A stretch of 15,611 nucleotides of DNA. It comes from Candidatus Bathyarchaeota archaeon. GTDB taxonomy: Archaea > Thermoproteota > Bathyarchaeia > Bathyarchaeales > UBA233. Location: NCBI GenBank assembly GCA_029907045.1, contig JARYMR010000024.1, forward strand, positions 1 to 15,611, written 5' to 3'. Below are positions 5,590 to 13,189 of the stretch, one piece after another. Made by a program: the position numbers and the translations under genes. Within the stretch, counting starts at the first letter, position 1. Each line of letters begins with the position of its first letter. The notes beneath the pieces were generated by a model that saw only the letters and a program-made list of their open reading frames with translations, made no database searches and was not told where the DNA came from.

Positions 5590-8553
5590 CTAGCTTTCTT
5601 CCTCACCCGCAGAAACCTCAATGATCTTCGACTTAACGAGAACAACAATCACCACAGCAATAATCACTGGAATAAGGATGATCAGAAGTATCGTCGTCCA
5701 AGGCAAACCTTCACTGGGCTTTGCTTCTGGACTAACAATTATTGAAATTTGCTTTTCTTCGCTCGCATATCCGTATTTAGTGGCGTTGGCTATGATGTTA
5801 ACAGAAATGGATGTTGTTGTTTGAGGAGCAATGTAAACAAAGGTGCAATAGCCATCAACATCAGTCCAATTTGTCATTATGGGAATAGCTCCATCAGTAC
5901 ATGAGATGCTAACTGATGCATTGAAAACAGGAGCTTGGTTGCAAGTAACATGCACACTTATGGTGGTGGATTCTTCTGGGGCAATTGTTGACTTAACTGT
6001 GATTTCCACGTCGATTATTCCCGGATTAACCGTTATGTTAAGCCAATCTTCTCCATCAACGTATCCCTCCTTGGTTGCTTTCGCTAAAAGCGTTAGATTG
6101 CATGCTACATCCACTGGAGGCGCCGTGAAAGTAAATGTTGCATTTCCATCATCATCACTTAAAGCAAAAGTTGGAACAAAAATTCCACCACTTTCAGACG
6201 TTAATGTTATATTTGCTTCTGTAATGGGGCTTCCTTCACATGTCACATGAACTGTTACATTCACTTTTCCTTCAGAAACGGTAGCATTAGGCTCTGCAAA
6301 AATTTGAACAGAAAGTATTTTCGGTAGGATAGTTATCAGTGCATATCCTTCTCCATTAACGTATCCGCTTTTAGCTGCGCTTACAGTTATAGTGGCATTA
6401 AGCCCATCCCTTACTGTTGTTTGAGGCGCTGTGAAAAGAAAAGCGGCATTGCCGTTTGAATCCGTAGTTTCAGACGTTGAGGAAAAGTTTCCACCCACAT
6501 CGGAGGAAATTGTAACTGCAACATCTGAAATTGAAATCGAATCACAGGTTACGTGAGTAGTTATAAGGGATGACTCTTCAGAAATGATGGTGGCTGGTTC
6601 AGCTATAACTTCAACAAAAAGCACTTTGGGCTCTATGGGGATTATGCATAAGCTTTGTCCTTTTCCATAACCAGTTTTTGTGGCTATAACAGAAACAGTG
6701 GCGTTTATTTCGGTTAAAGTTTGAAAAGCTGTGAAATTGAACATCGCTATACCATTTGAATCCGTAATGCCTGTTGTAGCCGAAAGGTCGCCATTCTCAG
6801 AAGATAGCACAAGTGAAACATTGGTAACGGGCATTTCAAAACTATCTAACACTTGAACAGTCACAGTTGTCATTTCTTCAGATTTAACTATTGGCGGTTC
6901 CGCGTTTACTTGAACTGTAAGTGGTGGAAGCACTCTCAAATAATCGTAAACTGAACCGTCTGTATAGAGGGATTTCGAGGCTCTTGCGATGATTCTTACA
7001 TCTGTTACTTCAGTGGCATTTGGCGCTTTAAATATAGCAGTAAAGTAGCCTGAGGAATTTGTTAACCCAGAATACGGTGTGAAAATTCCACCTTTTACAG
7101 AGAACAACGTAACATTTGCGTATTCTACTGCACTCCCCTCATATGATACATAAACAGTAATCAAAACTTCTTCATTGTACTCTATAGTATAATTGCTAAG
7201 CATGATGGATACATCTAAAGATGGTAGGTCTATAACATTTATTTCTGCAAAAGCGACTTCGCTCGTAGTGTTGAAATCATCTCTAACCTTTAAGCTGGCA
7301 TTGTAGATTCCTTCAGGATAGCTATGGGTGAAAAGTGATAATGTTGTCCAACCGCTGCTGTTTTCATCACCAAAATCAAAAAGGTAATAGTCGACTCTTC
7401 CATCATCGTAGGAGTCAGCACCTACAAAAGTGATTGGTTGATTTGGCGCAACCAAAACTTTATCTGTCCAAAGAAGTGCCGTTGGAGGAGCATTATTATA
7501 ATCCATGGGGTGTGTTAAGAAGAAGATAAAGTCAAGATTAACCCCATCACCGCCAACTGGATTTCCTTTTCCATGCGGGTTTAATGTTGAATGATAAGGT
7601 CCGCTTTCGCTGCCCCAATAATTGTATGTTGCATCAACAGAGGCCCCAGAGGAAACGTCCATACCTAATTCGTTGCCAATTATATCGTTAAAGTGGGCTA
7701 TGTGCCCCGTTCCACTCTCATACATGATTCCAACATCGTTGTTCAAAATGTAATTTCTTGTAATGTTAGTAACAGCATCGCTTGACACGCAGAAGCCGTA
7801 AGAGTTTTGGAAAATCGTGTTATTTACAATAATGGTGTTGCCGTAAGTTTCCGCTTCGCAGAGTATTCCGCTATGTTGATTAAAGGATATTTCGTTTCGG
7901 GTTATGTTTACAGATGTCAAAACTCCATCCAAAATTATGCTGTCTCCATTTCCGCTTATGAGGTTATTATACACGCTAACTTGGCTGCCGCCACTTACAA
8001 ATATTCCACCAAGAGTGTTGTTTAACACTTCACAATTCTCAATGTTAACGTAACCACCCAAAATTGTAACTCCATTTTCAGAATTATATCTAATAATGCT
8101 TTTTTGAATGTTTACATGCCCATTTTCTATGATTATTCCATTCAGTCCATATTCTACAATGCAATTAAACAATGAAGATTCCTCTACAGAATTAAACCAA
8201 AGCGTTCCCCATTTGCCAGTTTTAGGTTGAATCTCGTTTGAAGTAAACCTTATCGCTTTACTCTTTGTGCCCTCTGCAATGAGTCTCCCTTCTACTGTTA
8301 TGTTAAAAAATCCTCCAAAACGCACTTCAACCCCTGGTTCAATGGTTAAAGTTGCGTTAGAACAGACAACGGTTTCGTTTGAGATTATGAATGGGCTGTC
8401 GACAAGCGTCCATGTGGTGTCTAGCGTAATGTAGCCTTCAACATAAGTTGCCCTTACGGAAGGAAATAATATTATATTTGCAAAACTGAAAATGCTAAAA
8501 ATCAAAGTTAACAGAATAAAGTATAACCTAAGCTGTTTCTTCATGTTTTTCAT
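5590..8553 (-). CDS. Membrane-anchored surface protein: beta-helix, PKD domain and five Ig-like repeats
   Basis: A 987-residue exported protein. Domains in order: signal peptide (residues 1 to about 35, basic MKNMKKQLR then a hydrophobic core, possible cleavage after VRA); right-handed parallel beta-helix of the NosD/pectin-lyase type (about 45-345), with rungs such as NITRNEISFNQHSGI and the closing NYWGSESGPYHS (311-322); PKD-like domain (about 355-440, YYLFDFGDENSSGW then a THSYPEGIYNASLKV strand); five roughly 100-residue Ig-like Big_1/invasin-type repeats (445-941) with the repeated turn TDSNGxAxFxFTA; membrane helix (952-973) and a short KSK-EEES cytoplasmic tail. N-x-S/T sequons are numerous. 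No catalytic residues are evident. Such proteins are usually adhesins, S-layer-associated or glycan-binding; the role here is inferred. Start is ATG 8553, or the in-frame ATG at 8544; the ribosome binding site is weak. It is the gene directly upstream of the pilus operon. Confidence 0.92.
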   Translation of the reverse strand: MKNMKKQLRLYFILLTLIFSIFSFANIILFPSVRATYVEGYITLDTTWTLVDSPFIISNETVVCSNATLTIEPGVEVRFGGFFNITVEGRLIAEGTKSKAIRFTSNEIQPKTGKWGTLWFNSVEESSLFNCIVEYGLNGIIIENGHVNIQKSIIRYNSENGVTILGGYVNIENCEVLNNTLGGIFVSGGSQVSVYNNLISGNGDSIILDGVLTSVNITRNEISFNQHSGILCEAETYGNTIIVNNTIFQNSYGFCVSSDAVTNITRNYILNNDVGIMYESGTGHIAHFNDIIGNELGMDVSSGASVDATYNYWGSESGPYHSTLNPHGKGNPVGGDGVNLDFIFFLTHPMDYNNAPPTALLWTDKVLVAPNQPITFVGADSYDDGRVDYYLFDFGDENSSGWTTLSLFTHSYPEGIYNASLKVRDDFNTTSEVAFAEINVIDLPSLDVSIMLSNYTIEYNEEVLITVYVSYEGSAVEYANVTLFSVKGGIFTPYSGLTNSSGYFTAIFKAPNATEVTDVRIIARASKSLYTDGSVYDYLRVLPPLTVQVNAEPPIVKSEEMTTVTVQVLDSFEMPVTNVSLVLSSENGDLSATTGITDSNGIAMFNFTAFQTLTEINATVSVIATKTGYGKGQSLCIIPIEPKVLFVEVIAEPATIISEESSLITTHVTCDSISISDVAVTISSDVGGNFSSTSETTDSNGNAAFLFTAPQTTVRDGLNATITVSAAKSGYVNGEGYALITILPKILSVQIFAEPNATVSEGKVNVTVHVTCEGSPITEANITLTSESGGIFVPTFALSDDDGNATFTFTAPPVDVACNLTLLAKATKEGYVDGEDWLNITVNPGIIDVEITVKSTIAPEESTTISVHVTCNQAPVFNASVSISCTDGAIPIMTNWTDVDGYCTFVYIAPQTTTSISVNIIANATKYGYASEEKQISIIVSPEAKPSEGLPWTTILLIILIPVIIAVVIVVLVKSKIIEVSAGEEES
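5731..7221 (-). repeat. Five tandem Ig-like (Big_1-type) protein repeats
   Basis: Repeats cover residues about 445-543, 544-642, 643-744, 745-844 and 845-941 of the surface protein. Each has an opening strand of the form xVxAEPxxVSEE, a central HVTC/VxV strand followed by A/N-V-T/S-L, the turn D/S-x-x-G-x-A/Y-x-F, and a closing A-x-A-T/S-K-x-G-Y. Repeats 3 to 5 share a Cys in HVTC (residues 670, 772 and 871). They are alike at the protein level but differ at the DNA level, so duplication is old and recent slippage is unlikely. Confidence 0.8.
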
Positions 8554-8588
8554 CTCTCAGTTAATCAAGTATCGCTATGGCACTAACA

Positions 8589-8596
8589 GTTTAAGC
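8589..8596 (-). promoter_or_regulatory. Possible TATA box of the surface-protein gene
   Basis: The minus strand reads GCTTAAAC. A start about 26 bases downstream would lie near 8568, leaving a leader of about 15 bases before the ATG at 8553. The match to an archaeal TATA box is weak, and other AT-rich options lie further upstream in the same intergenic stretch (8554-8696), which serves two divergent genes. Confidence 0.25.
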
Positions 8597-8649
8597 ATTA
8601 TGAATTTTGAATAAAACTTCAAAATATGTAATAAGCTTCCTTAGCAAGA

Positions 8650-8657
8650 GATTTAAT
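8650..8657 (+). promoter_or_regulatory. Possible TATA box of cofE
   Basis: GATTTAAT lies about 45 bases before the TTG start of cofE. A transcript start near 8677-8680 would leave a short leader holding the AGGAGG site at 8684-8689. Confidence 0.35.
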
Positions 8658-8696
8658 GCCTTAAGATAATAACCATAAACAAAAGGAGGAGAACAT

Positions 8697-9470
8697 TTGA
8701 AGAGTTTCACAGCCTTCGCACTAAACAATTTTCCTCTGATAAAACCCGGGGATAATATAGCAAAAATAATCGTGGAAACTGTTAGAAAAAATGGCTTAAA
8801 AATTGAAAATGGCGACATAGTAGTTGCTGCTCAAAAAATTTTCTCCAAAGCCGAAAAGAGAGTTGTCAAATTAAGGGATATTATCCCTTCAGAGAAAGCC
8901 AAAGAAATTGCAAAGATAACAGGTAAAGGACCGAAATTTGTTGAACTTGTTCTTAAAGAAACAAAGAGAATAGTGAAGGCTTCCCATGAAGTTTTATTAG
9001 TGGAGGATAAACGCGGTTTAGTGTGCATAAACGCTGGAATAGACAAATCAAACGTGGAAGGCGCAGAAAACTTTGCATTGCTCCCCCAAAACCCAGACGA
9101 ATCAGCACAAAAATGCCGCAAAGAAATTAAAAGACTTACGGGAAAAACTGTTGCCGTAATAATATGCGACACTTATAGTCGCCCCTTCAAAAGGGGCCAA
9201 GTAAACTTTGCCATAGGCTTGGCGGGCATAAAGCCCTTTAAGGATTACCGTGGAAAAAAGGACCTTTTCGGACAAATCTTAAAAGTCAAAAACGTTGCAG
9301 TCGCCGATGAAATTGCTGCAGCAGCAGAACTCCTCATGGGACAAGCGGATGAGGCAACACCAGTGGTTATCTTTAAAGGATTAAATAATGTCGTGCAATT
9401 CTGTGAAAACTGCAGTGCGAGTGAGCTCCAGATTTCAAGGGAAGAAGACCTTTTTAAAGAAGCATTATAA
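8697..9470 (+). CDS. cofE: Coenzyme F420:L-glutamate ligase
   Basis: CofE adds glutamate residues, with GTP, to F420-0 in the cytoplasm to make the polyglutamyl form of the redox cofactor F420. The 257-residue length matches single-domain archaeal CofE. Conserved blocks visible: INAGIDKSNVEG (111-122), ICDTYSRPFKRGQVNFAIGL (156-175, with the Asp of CDT as likely metal ligand), DYRGKKDLFG (183-192), VADEIAAAAELLMGQADE (202-219) and TPVVIFKG (221-228). There is no C-terminal nitroreductase-like domain of the bacterial FbiB type. Start is TTG, chosen because AGGAGG (8684-8689) sits 7 bases upstream. The gene is divergent from the surface protein and convergent with the hydrolase, overlapping the latter by 6 bases. 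No other cof gene is in the window, so it is not part of a visible F420 operon. Confidence 0.95.
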   Translation: MKSFTAFALNNFPLIKPGDNIAKIIVETVRKNGLKIENGDIVVAAQKIFSKAEKRVVKLRDIIPSEKAKEIAKITGKGPKFVELVLKETKRIVKASHEVLLVEDKRGLVCINAGIDKSNVEGAENFALLPQNPDESAQKCRKEIKRLTGKTVAVIICDTYSRPFKRGQVNFAIGLAGIKPFKDYRGKKDLFGQILKVKNVAVADEIAAAAELLMGQADEATPVVIFKGLNNVVQFCENCSASELQISREEDLFKEAL

Positions 9471-10106
9471 CCCTTTCAAAAAGGGATTGTTACGTTTCTC
9501 TTCGCCAATAGTTGTTGTAGGTCCATGTCCAGGATAAACAACAAAATGGTCGGGCAAAGCCGCCAATTTCTTTAAAGATGCCATCATATCTTGTTCGGAA
9601 CTTTCTGGAAAATCTGTTCTTCCAATAGAACCCCAAAACAATGTATCGCCAGTAAAAATCTCCTTATCACCAATAAGCGCTATTCCTCCATGACTATGAC
9701 CAGGCGTATGCATAACCTTTAAAGTTATTTTTCCAAATTTGACAAGAGTCCCGTCACGAAGCATTATGTCTGGTTTCGGCGAAAAACTTCTAAAACCAAG
9801 AAAATCAGCAAATATCTTGCCTCTTTCACCAAGCATAGGAGCATCAAACTCGTGAATTAAAATGGGCACATTAAATTTTTCTTTAACAATTCCGTTTCCA
9901 CATGTGTGATCTGGATGCCCATGAGTATTTAAAACAAACTTCAAAGTTAAAGATTCATCATTAACGTACTTGAAAATTTTTTCAGCATCACGATTATTGT
10001 CGAAACCTGGATCTATGATTATTGCTTCTCTTGTGTGTTCGCAGCTTACAATGTAACAGTTTGTCATTAACGCGCCGACAGTAAACAACTTCACCATCAT
10101 ACTCAT
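9465..10106 (-). CDS. Metallo-beta-lactamase-fold hydrolase (glyoxalase II-like)
   Basis: A 213-residue soluble protein with the full metal-binding set of the MBL fold: HxHxDH as H62-G-H64-P-D66-H67, H137 in TPGH, D154 in FTGDTLF, and H194 in YPGHG. The order, the LFWGSIGRTDFPES segment and the length fit the small glyoxalase II-like hydrolases (hydroxyacylglutathione hydrolase family, YcbL-like). Archaea commonly lack glutathione, so a thioester of another small thiol or an unknown ester is the more likely substrate; specificity cannot be read from sequence. ATG 10106 is followed by in-frame ATGs at 10100 and 10097, and no clear ribosome binding site separates them. Its last codons overlap the cofE stop tail to tail, and a short hairpin lies in its final codons. 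Confidence 0.9.
   Translation of the reverse strand: MSMMVKLFTVGALMTNCYIVSCEHTREAIIIDPGFDNNRDAEKIFKYVNDESLTLKFVLNTHGHPDHTCGNGIVKEKFNVPILIHEFDAPMLGERGKIFADFLGFRSFSPKPDIMLRDGTLVKFGKITLKVMHTPGHSHGGIALIGDKEIFTGDTLFWGSIGRTDFPESSEQDMMASLKKLAALPDHFVVYPGHGPTTTIGEEKRNNPFLKGL
9471..9485. terminator. Short inverted repeat at the convergent cofE/hydrolase 3' ends
   Basis: CCCTTT-CAA-AAAGGG is a perfect six-base stem with a three-base loop, starting on the base after the cofE stop codon and inside the last codons of the hydrolase gene. It could help end or stabilise both convergent transcripts. A stem this short may be chance, and archaeal termination relies mainly on T-runs, which are not prominent here. 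Confidence 0.25.
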
Positions 10107-10178
10107 TCATCATTGAAGGCTAATTCTTGATTAATAGCTCTATTGGTTTTGCTGCACAACAATGAACTTTACCGAAAT

Positions 10179-10188
10179 CATTAAGTTT
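10179..10188 (+). promoter_or_regulatory. Putative promoter of the zinc-ribbon gene (leaderless)
   Basis: CATTAAGTTT within an AT-rich stretch lies about 26 bases upstream of the ATG at 10208, the distance from TATA box to transcript start. There is no GGAGG-like site before the ATG. Both facts suggest that the mRNA begins at or next to the start codon. Confidence 0.4.
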
Positions 10189-10207
10189 TTAGAAAATATC
10201 TTATTTT

Positions 10208-10432
10208 ATGGAGATTGGAGAACTGTTGAAGCTTCAAGAGATTGAAGAAGCATTCAGCCACTTCAAAATATGTCCCAAATGCAAGTCTACACTGGGTTTT
10301 TGGCTTGGGATAAAACGCGACATTGGCTATGTTCAGTGCAAGGAGTGCGGAGCAAAATTTGAACTTCATGAAGTTTATACTTTTGGCGAGAAGGGCAAAG
10401 CCCCTGAAAGGTTTAAGTTTTTTAGAAAGTAA
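10208..10432 (+). CDS. Small zinc-ribbon protein of unknown function
   Basis: A 74-residue basic protein with a helical N-terminus (MEIGELLKLQEIEEAFSHF) and one zinc ribbon formed by CPKC (residues 22-25) and CKEC (44-47), separated by a hydrophobic strand pair (TLGFWLGIKRDIGYVQ). The C-terminal tail is basic and aromatic (ERFKFFRK). Four cysteines in CxxC-x18-CxxC spacing make zinc binding very likely. Nucleic-acid or protein binding is possible, but there is no specific evidence. It is divergent from the hydrolase and followed by an 87-base gap before the glycosyltransferase operon. The likely leaderless start sets it apart from its neighbours, which nearly all have clear ribosome binding sites. 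A named family is not recognised. Confidence 0.8.
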   Translation: MEIGELLKLQEIEEAFSHFKICPKCKSTLGFWLGIKRDIGYVQCKECGAKFELHEVYTFGEKGKAPERFKFFRK

Positions 10433-10519
10433 TATTCGAATTCTGAAACTGAACATTATTCAATTTTTGAAAGAAGATTCATAAACAAAATTTCTGCAAA
10501 GCCTACTAAGGGCATTTCA

Positions 10520-11383
10520 TTGAAAAACCAAAAAACACATCCACTTGTTTCCATCATAATACCCACATACAACTCAAAAAGAACCCTTCGCCAATGTCTC
10601 CAGTCGATAAAAGAACAAACTTACAAAAGAATAGAAACCATCGTTGTTGACCGCCACAGCACAGACGAAACCGTACAAATAGCTAAGAAATTCAAAGCTA
10701 AAATACTTTATGTAACTCAAGAAAGAAGTGTAGCCAAGAATCTAGGAGCCAAAAATGCCCAAGGAAAATATCTATTATTCCTAGACTCAGACATGGAGCT
10801 TAGCTCCAATGTTGTTGAAGAATGTGTAAAATTATGCGAAGAGAAAAACTTCGATGCGGCTGTTGTCCCATTAACCACAGTTGCCATTGGATTTCTGGCA
10901 GAATGCAGAAAATTGGAAGTTGAACTATATTCTTATGACCCAAACTATTTCTTAATGCCACGATTTTTCAGAAAAACCGCCTTTCTTAAAGAAGGAGGCT
11001 TTGATGAAAGATTAATTTGCGGTGAAGATTTTGACTTAGCGCGGAGATATGAAAGGCAAGGCTATCGTATTGGGATGATAACCCGACCAATAAGGCATCT
11101 GGAAGGAAAACTTTCATTGAAAAATATTGTTTTGAAGGCACACTATTATGGGAAAAGTTTGCCCTTATTTTTTTCAAAGGAACCAGCCTTAGTATTACGT
11201 GGTTACTGTCCCACCCGCTTTGCTTGGAACTTTAAACACCTCATAAAGAAACCGATCCATCTTATGGGTCTTGCCATAATAAAGTTGATTGAGTACATTG
11301 CCTACTCTATTGGAATTTTTAACGGCATGTTGAGATTGATTTCGCCAAAAAGGGGAGAAAATGAAGTTCCAAACTTCTATTGA
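10520..11383 (+). CDS. Family 2 glycosyltransferase (first of a tandem pair)
   Basis: A 287-residue GT-A-fold enzyme that should transfer a sugar from a nucleotide donor to a growing glycan at the inner face of the membrane. Motifs: VSIIIPTYNS (10-19), the nucleotide-binding VVDRHSTDET (42-51), the metal-binding DSD (89-91, in LLFLDSDMEL), and GGFDERLICGEDFDLARR (159-176) with the GED that usually supplies the catalytic base. The C-terminal about 60 residues are basic and hydrophobic and may touch the membrane. Start is TTG at 10520 with AAGGG (10508-10512) seven bases upstream; this site is weaker than in neighbours. The next glycosyltransferase starts inside its 3' end (23-base overlap). 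Donor and acceptor are unknown. Confidence 0.92.
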   Translation: MKNQKTHPLVSIIIPTYNSKRTLRQCLQSIKEQTYKRIETIVVDRHSTDETVQIAKKFKAKILYVTQERSVAKNLGAKNAQGKYLLFLDSDMELSSNVVEECVKLCEEKNFDAAVVPLTTVAIGFLAECRKLEVELYSYDPNYFLMPRFFRKTAFLKEGGFDERLICGEDFDLARRYERQGYRIGMITRPIRHLEGKLSLKNIVLKAHYYGKSLPLFFSKEPALVLRGYCPTRFAWNFKHLIKKPIHLMGLAIIKLIEYIAYSIGIFNGMLRLISPKRGENEVPNFY

Positions 11384-12218
11384 ATTTGATGCGCTCGTTT
11401 CTGTTATCATTCCTACTTTTAATTCTGGCAAAACCTTAGCACGCTGCCTCAAATCAATTAAAAATCAAAACTATAAGAAAATTGAAGTAATCGTTGTGGA
11501 CGCCGACAGCAAGGATGAAACACGAAAAATCGCTGAACAATTTGCTGACAAAACATTTCTCCTAGCAGAAGAAAGGAGTTATGCTCGAAATTTTGGAGCA
11601 AAACAAGCCAAAGGACGCTTCCTGTTTTTCGTAGACTCTGATATGGAGTTAACGCCAAACGTCATCATGGAATGCGTCGCCCTTTGTATTTACAAAAAGG
11701 CAGACGCCGTGATAATTCCTGAAGAAACTTTCGGGGATGGTTTCTTTGTTGAGTGTAGGAAATTGGAGAAAAGAATGCGACTAAAAGAATTTTACGGTGA
11801 AGCCCCCAGATTCTTCAAAAAAGAGGTTTTCCAATTTATAGGCGGATATGATGATAATCTTGTTACTGGAGAAGACTTTGAACTCACACAACGCGTTTAT
11901 AAGGCTGGATTTTTAATAGAACGATGCAATGCCATAATTAGGCATCATGAAGAAAATCTTTCACTAAAACAACTTGTTAAAAAGGTTTATTATTACGGGA
12001 AAAAGCTTCCCGCTTACATAAGAAAAGAGCCCAGTCTAGCCTTCAAAACTTCATCACCAATTCATTTCTTTAAGCATATTTCACTATTACGAAAACACCC
12101 CATCCATTTTACAGGCTTATGCCTTCTAAAACTGGTAGAATATTTTGCATATTTCGCTGGCGCCTCTGCCTACTTTCTCTCCAAAATGCTAACAAAATTT
12201 TGGGTGAATGAGCGATGA
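11361..12218 (+). CDS. Family 2 glycosyltransferase (second of a tandem pair)
   Basis: A 285-residue paralogue of the preceding enzyme, collinear over its whole length: VSVIIPTFNS (13-22), VVDADSKDET (45-54), DSD (92-94, in FFVDSDMEL), GGYDDNLVTGEDFELTQR (161-178), then RHHEENLSLKQL and a C-terminal KHPIHFTGLCLLKLVEY that matches KKPIHLMGLAIIKLIEY of its partner. All expected GT2 motifs are intact in both copies, so both are probably active, perhaps adding successive sugars. The ATG at 11361 has an AGGGGAG site (11351-11357) inside the upstream gene. Its stop overlaps the next start as ATGA. It forms an operon with the large membrane protein that follows. Confidence 0.93.
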   Translation: MKFQTSIEFDALVSVIIPTFNSGKTLARCLKSIKNQNYKKIEVIVVDADSKDETRKIAEQFADKTFLLAEERSYARNFGAKQAKGRFLFFVDSDMELTPNVIMECVALCIYKKADAVIIPEETFGDGFFVECRKLEKRMRLKEFYGEAPRFFKKEVFQFIGGYDDNLVTGEDFELTQRVYKAGFLIERCNAIIRHHEENLSLKQLVKKVYYYGKKLPAYIRKEPSLAFKTSSPIHFFKHISLLRKHPIHFTGLCLLKLVEYFAYFAGASAYFLSKMLTKFWVNER

Positions 12219-13189
12219 AGCGGTTATTAACCTATTGGCAAGTTTTCTTAACAAAAATTGGAAACAATCAAAAAATTCGAATATTACTTGACTTTTGCAT
12301 AATAACAGCCTTAGGCACCATAATTTTTCGAATTTTCCTCTTTACAGACAAGTGGCCTGCTGGGGGAGATGCCCTTGGCATAGTTTCACGAACGTATCTT
12401 CTTGGTAGCGATTTTAAATGGCTTTATATTTGGAGACCACAATCCTTCGGGTTTGTGGAGGTAATTCATGGTTACGATTTTTTCCTAATGATTTTATATT
12501 GGATTCTTAGAGACTCAATAGCTACAGCCAAAATTTTCCTTTTCCTGACATTCATTGTTTCCGGCTTTTCAAGTTACACGTTAGCTTATTGGTCTACTAA
12601 AAATTCAATAGCCTCTCTTGCAGCCTCTTTCGTTTATATCTTAAATCCTTGGCTTTTCTCCCAATACACAGAAGCCCATGGGGACATACTTTTCAGTTAC
12701 GCACTTGCACCCATAGTCTTTCTTCTTATTTTTAGAGCCTTTGAAACAAAAAGTTTGAAAAACATTATCTTGACTGGATTAGCGTTGGGCATTTTTGTTT
12801 CCGCTTTTCATCCAGAATGTGTCGTAATTTACGGTTCAACCTTCCCCATATTCGCTGTAATCTATGTGTTGACGCCAGCGAAAGGCAGCAAAATCTTAAC
12901 GCAGATTAAGAATCTCCTAAAAGTAGCATCACCATTATTGGTTATTTGTTTTGCTTTAGCTGCATTCACGCTAATTCCTATAATCCTAAATGTGAAGCCA
13001 CGATATTACCTTCCAAGCTACAAGTATTACGTTGAAGAAACCTACGGCGGCGTTTATACAAACTTGGCAGATGCTTTCACCTTGCAAGCCGTTGAAAGGT
13101 GGGGATACTTTAAAGCAGTAGATGTAGTTAGCGGCATCTCCCTGCAAGATTTACCAGTCAAAAGTTTGTCATTAACACTTTTTTTATAG
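12215..13189 (+). CDS. GT-C/YfhO-like multi-pass membrane protein, N-terminal part before frameshift
   Basis: 324 residues up to a TAG stop at 13187-13189. The ATG overlaps the preceding stop as ATGA. At least seven or eight hydrophobic segments follow a basic N-terminus. After the first helix comes KWPAGGDALGIVSR with an acidic residue (D52) in the first external loop, the place of the catalytic Asp in GT-C glycosyltransferases. The chain stops in mid-helix (SLSLTLFL) at a run of seven T. A shift of -1 continues it as a hydrophobic helix (LFFIVYANIL) and an uninterrupted frame to the window edge, so this is the first part of one very large protein. It resembles polytopic lipid-linked-sugar transferases (YfhO-like or AftD-like), but the exact family is an inference. 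Confidence 0.85.
   Translation: MKRLLTYWQVFLTKIGNNQKIRILLDFCIITALGTIIFRIFLFTDKWPAGGDALGIVSRTYLLGSDFKWLYIWRPQSFGFVEVIHGYDFFLMILYWILRDSIATAKIFLFLTFIVSGFSSYTLAYWSTKNSIASLAASFVYILNPWLFSQYTEAHGDILFSYALAPIVFLLIFRAFETKSLKNIILTGLALGIFVSAFHPECVVIYGSTFPIFAVIYVLTPAKGSKILTQIKNLLKVASPLLVICFALAAFTLIPIILNVKPRYYLPSYKYYVEETYGGVYTNLADAFTLQAVERWGYFKAVDVVSGISLQDLPVKSLSLTLFL

Noticed and set aside
5731..7221. A tandem DNA repeat array in the surface-protein gene
   Set aside because: The units are alike only as protein; codons differ throughout, so it is not a satellite or recombining DNA repeat.
8591..8818. A 75-codon minus-strand frame between the surface protein and cofE
   Set aside because: It starts inside cofE on the opposite strand and runs over both divergent promoters; no ribosome binding site or family signal.
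9181..9197. A seven-base perfect hairpin (GCCCCTT-CAA-AAGGGGC) inside cofE
   Set aside because: It encodes the conserved RPFKRG motif of CofE, so codon constraint is enough to explain it; no regulatory context inside the gene.
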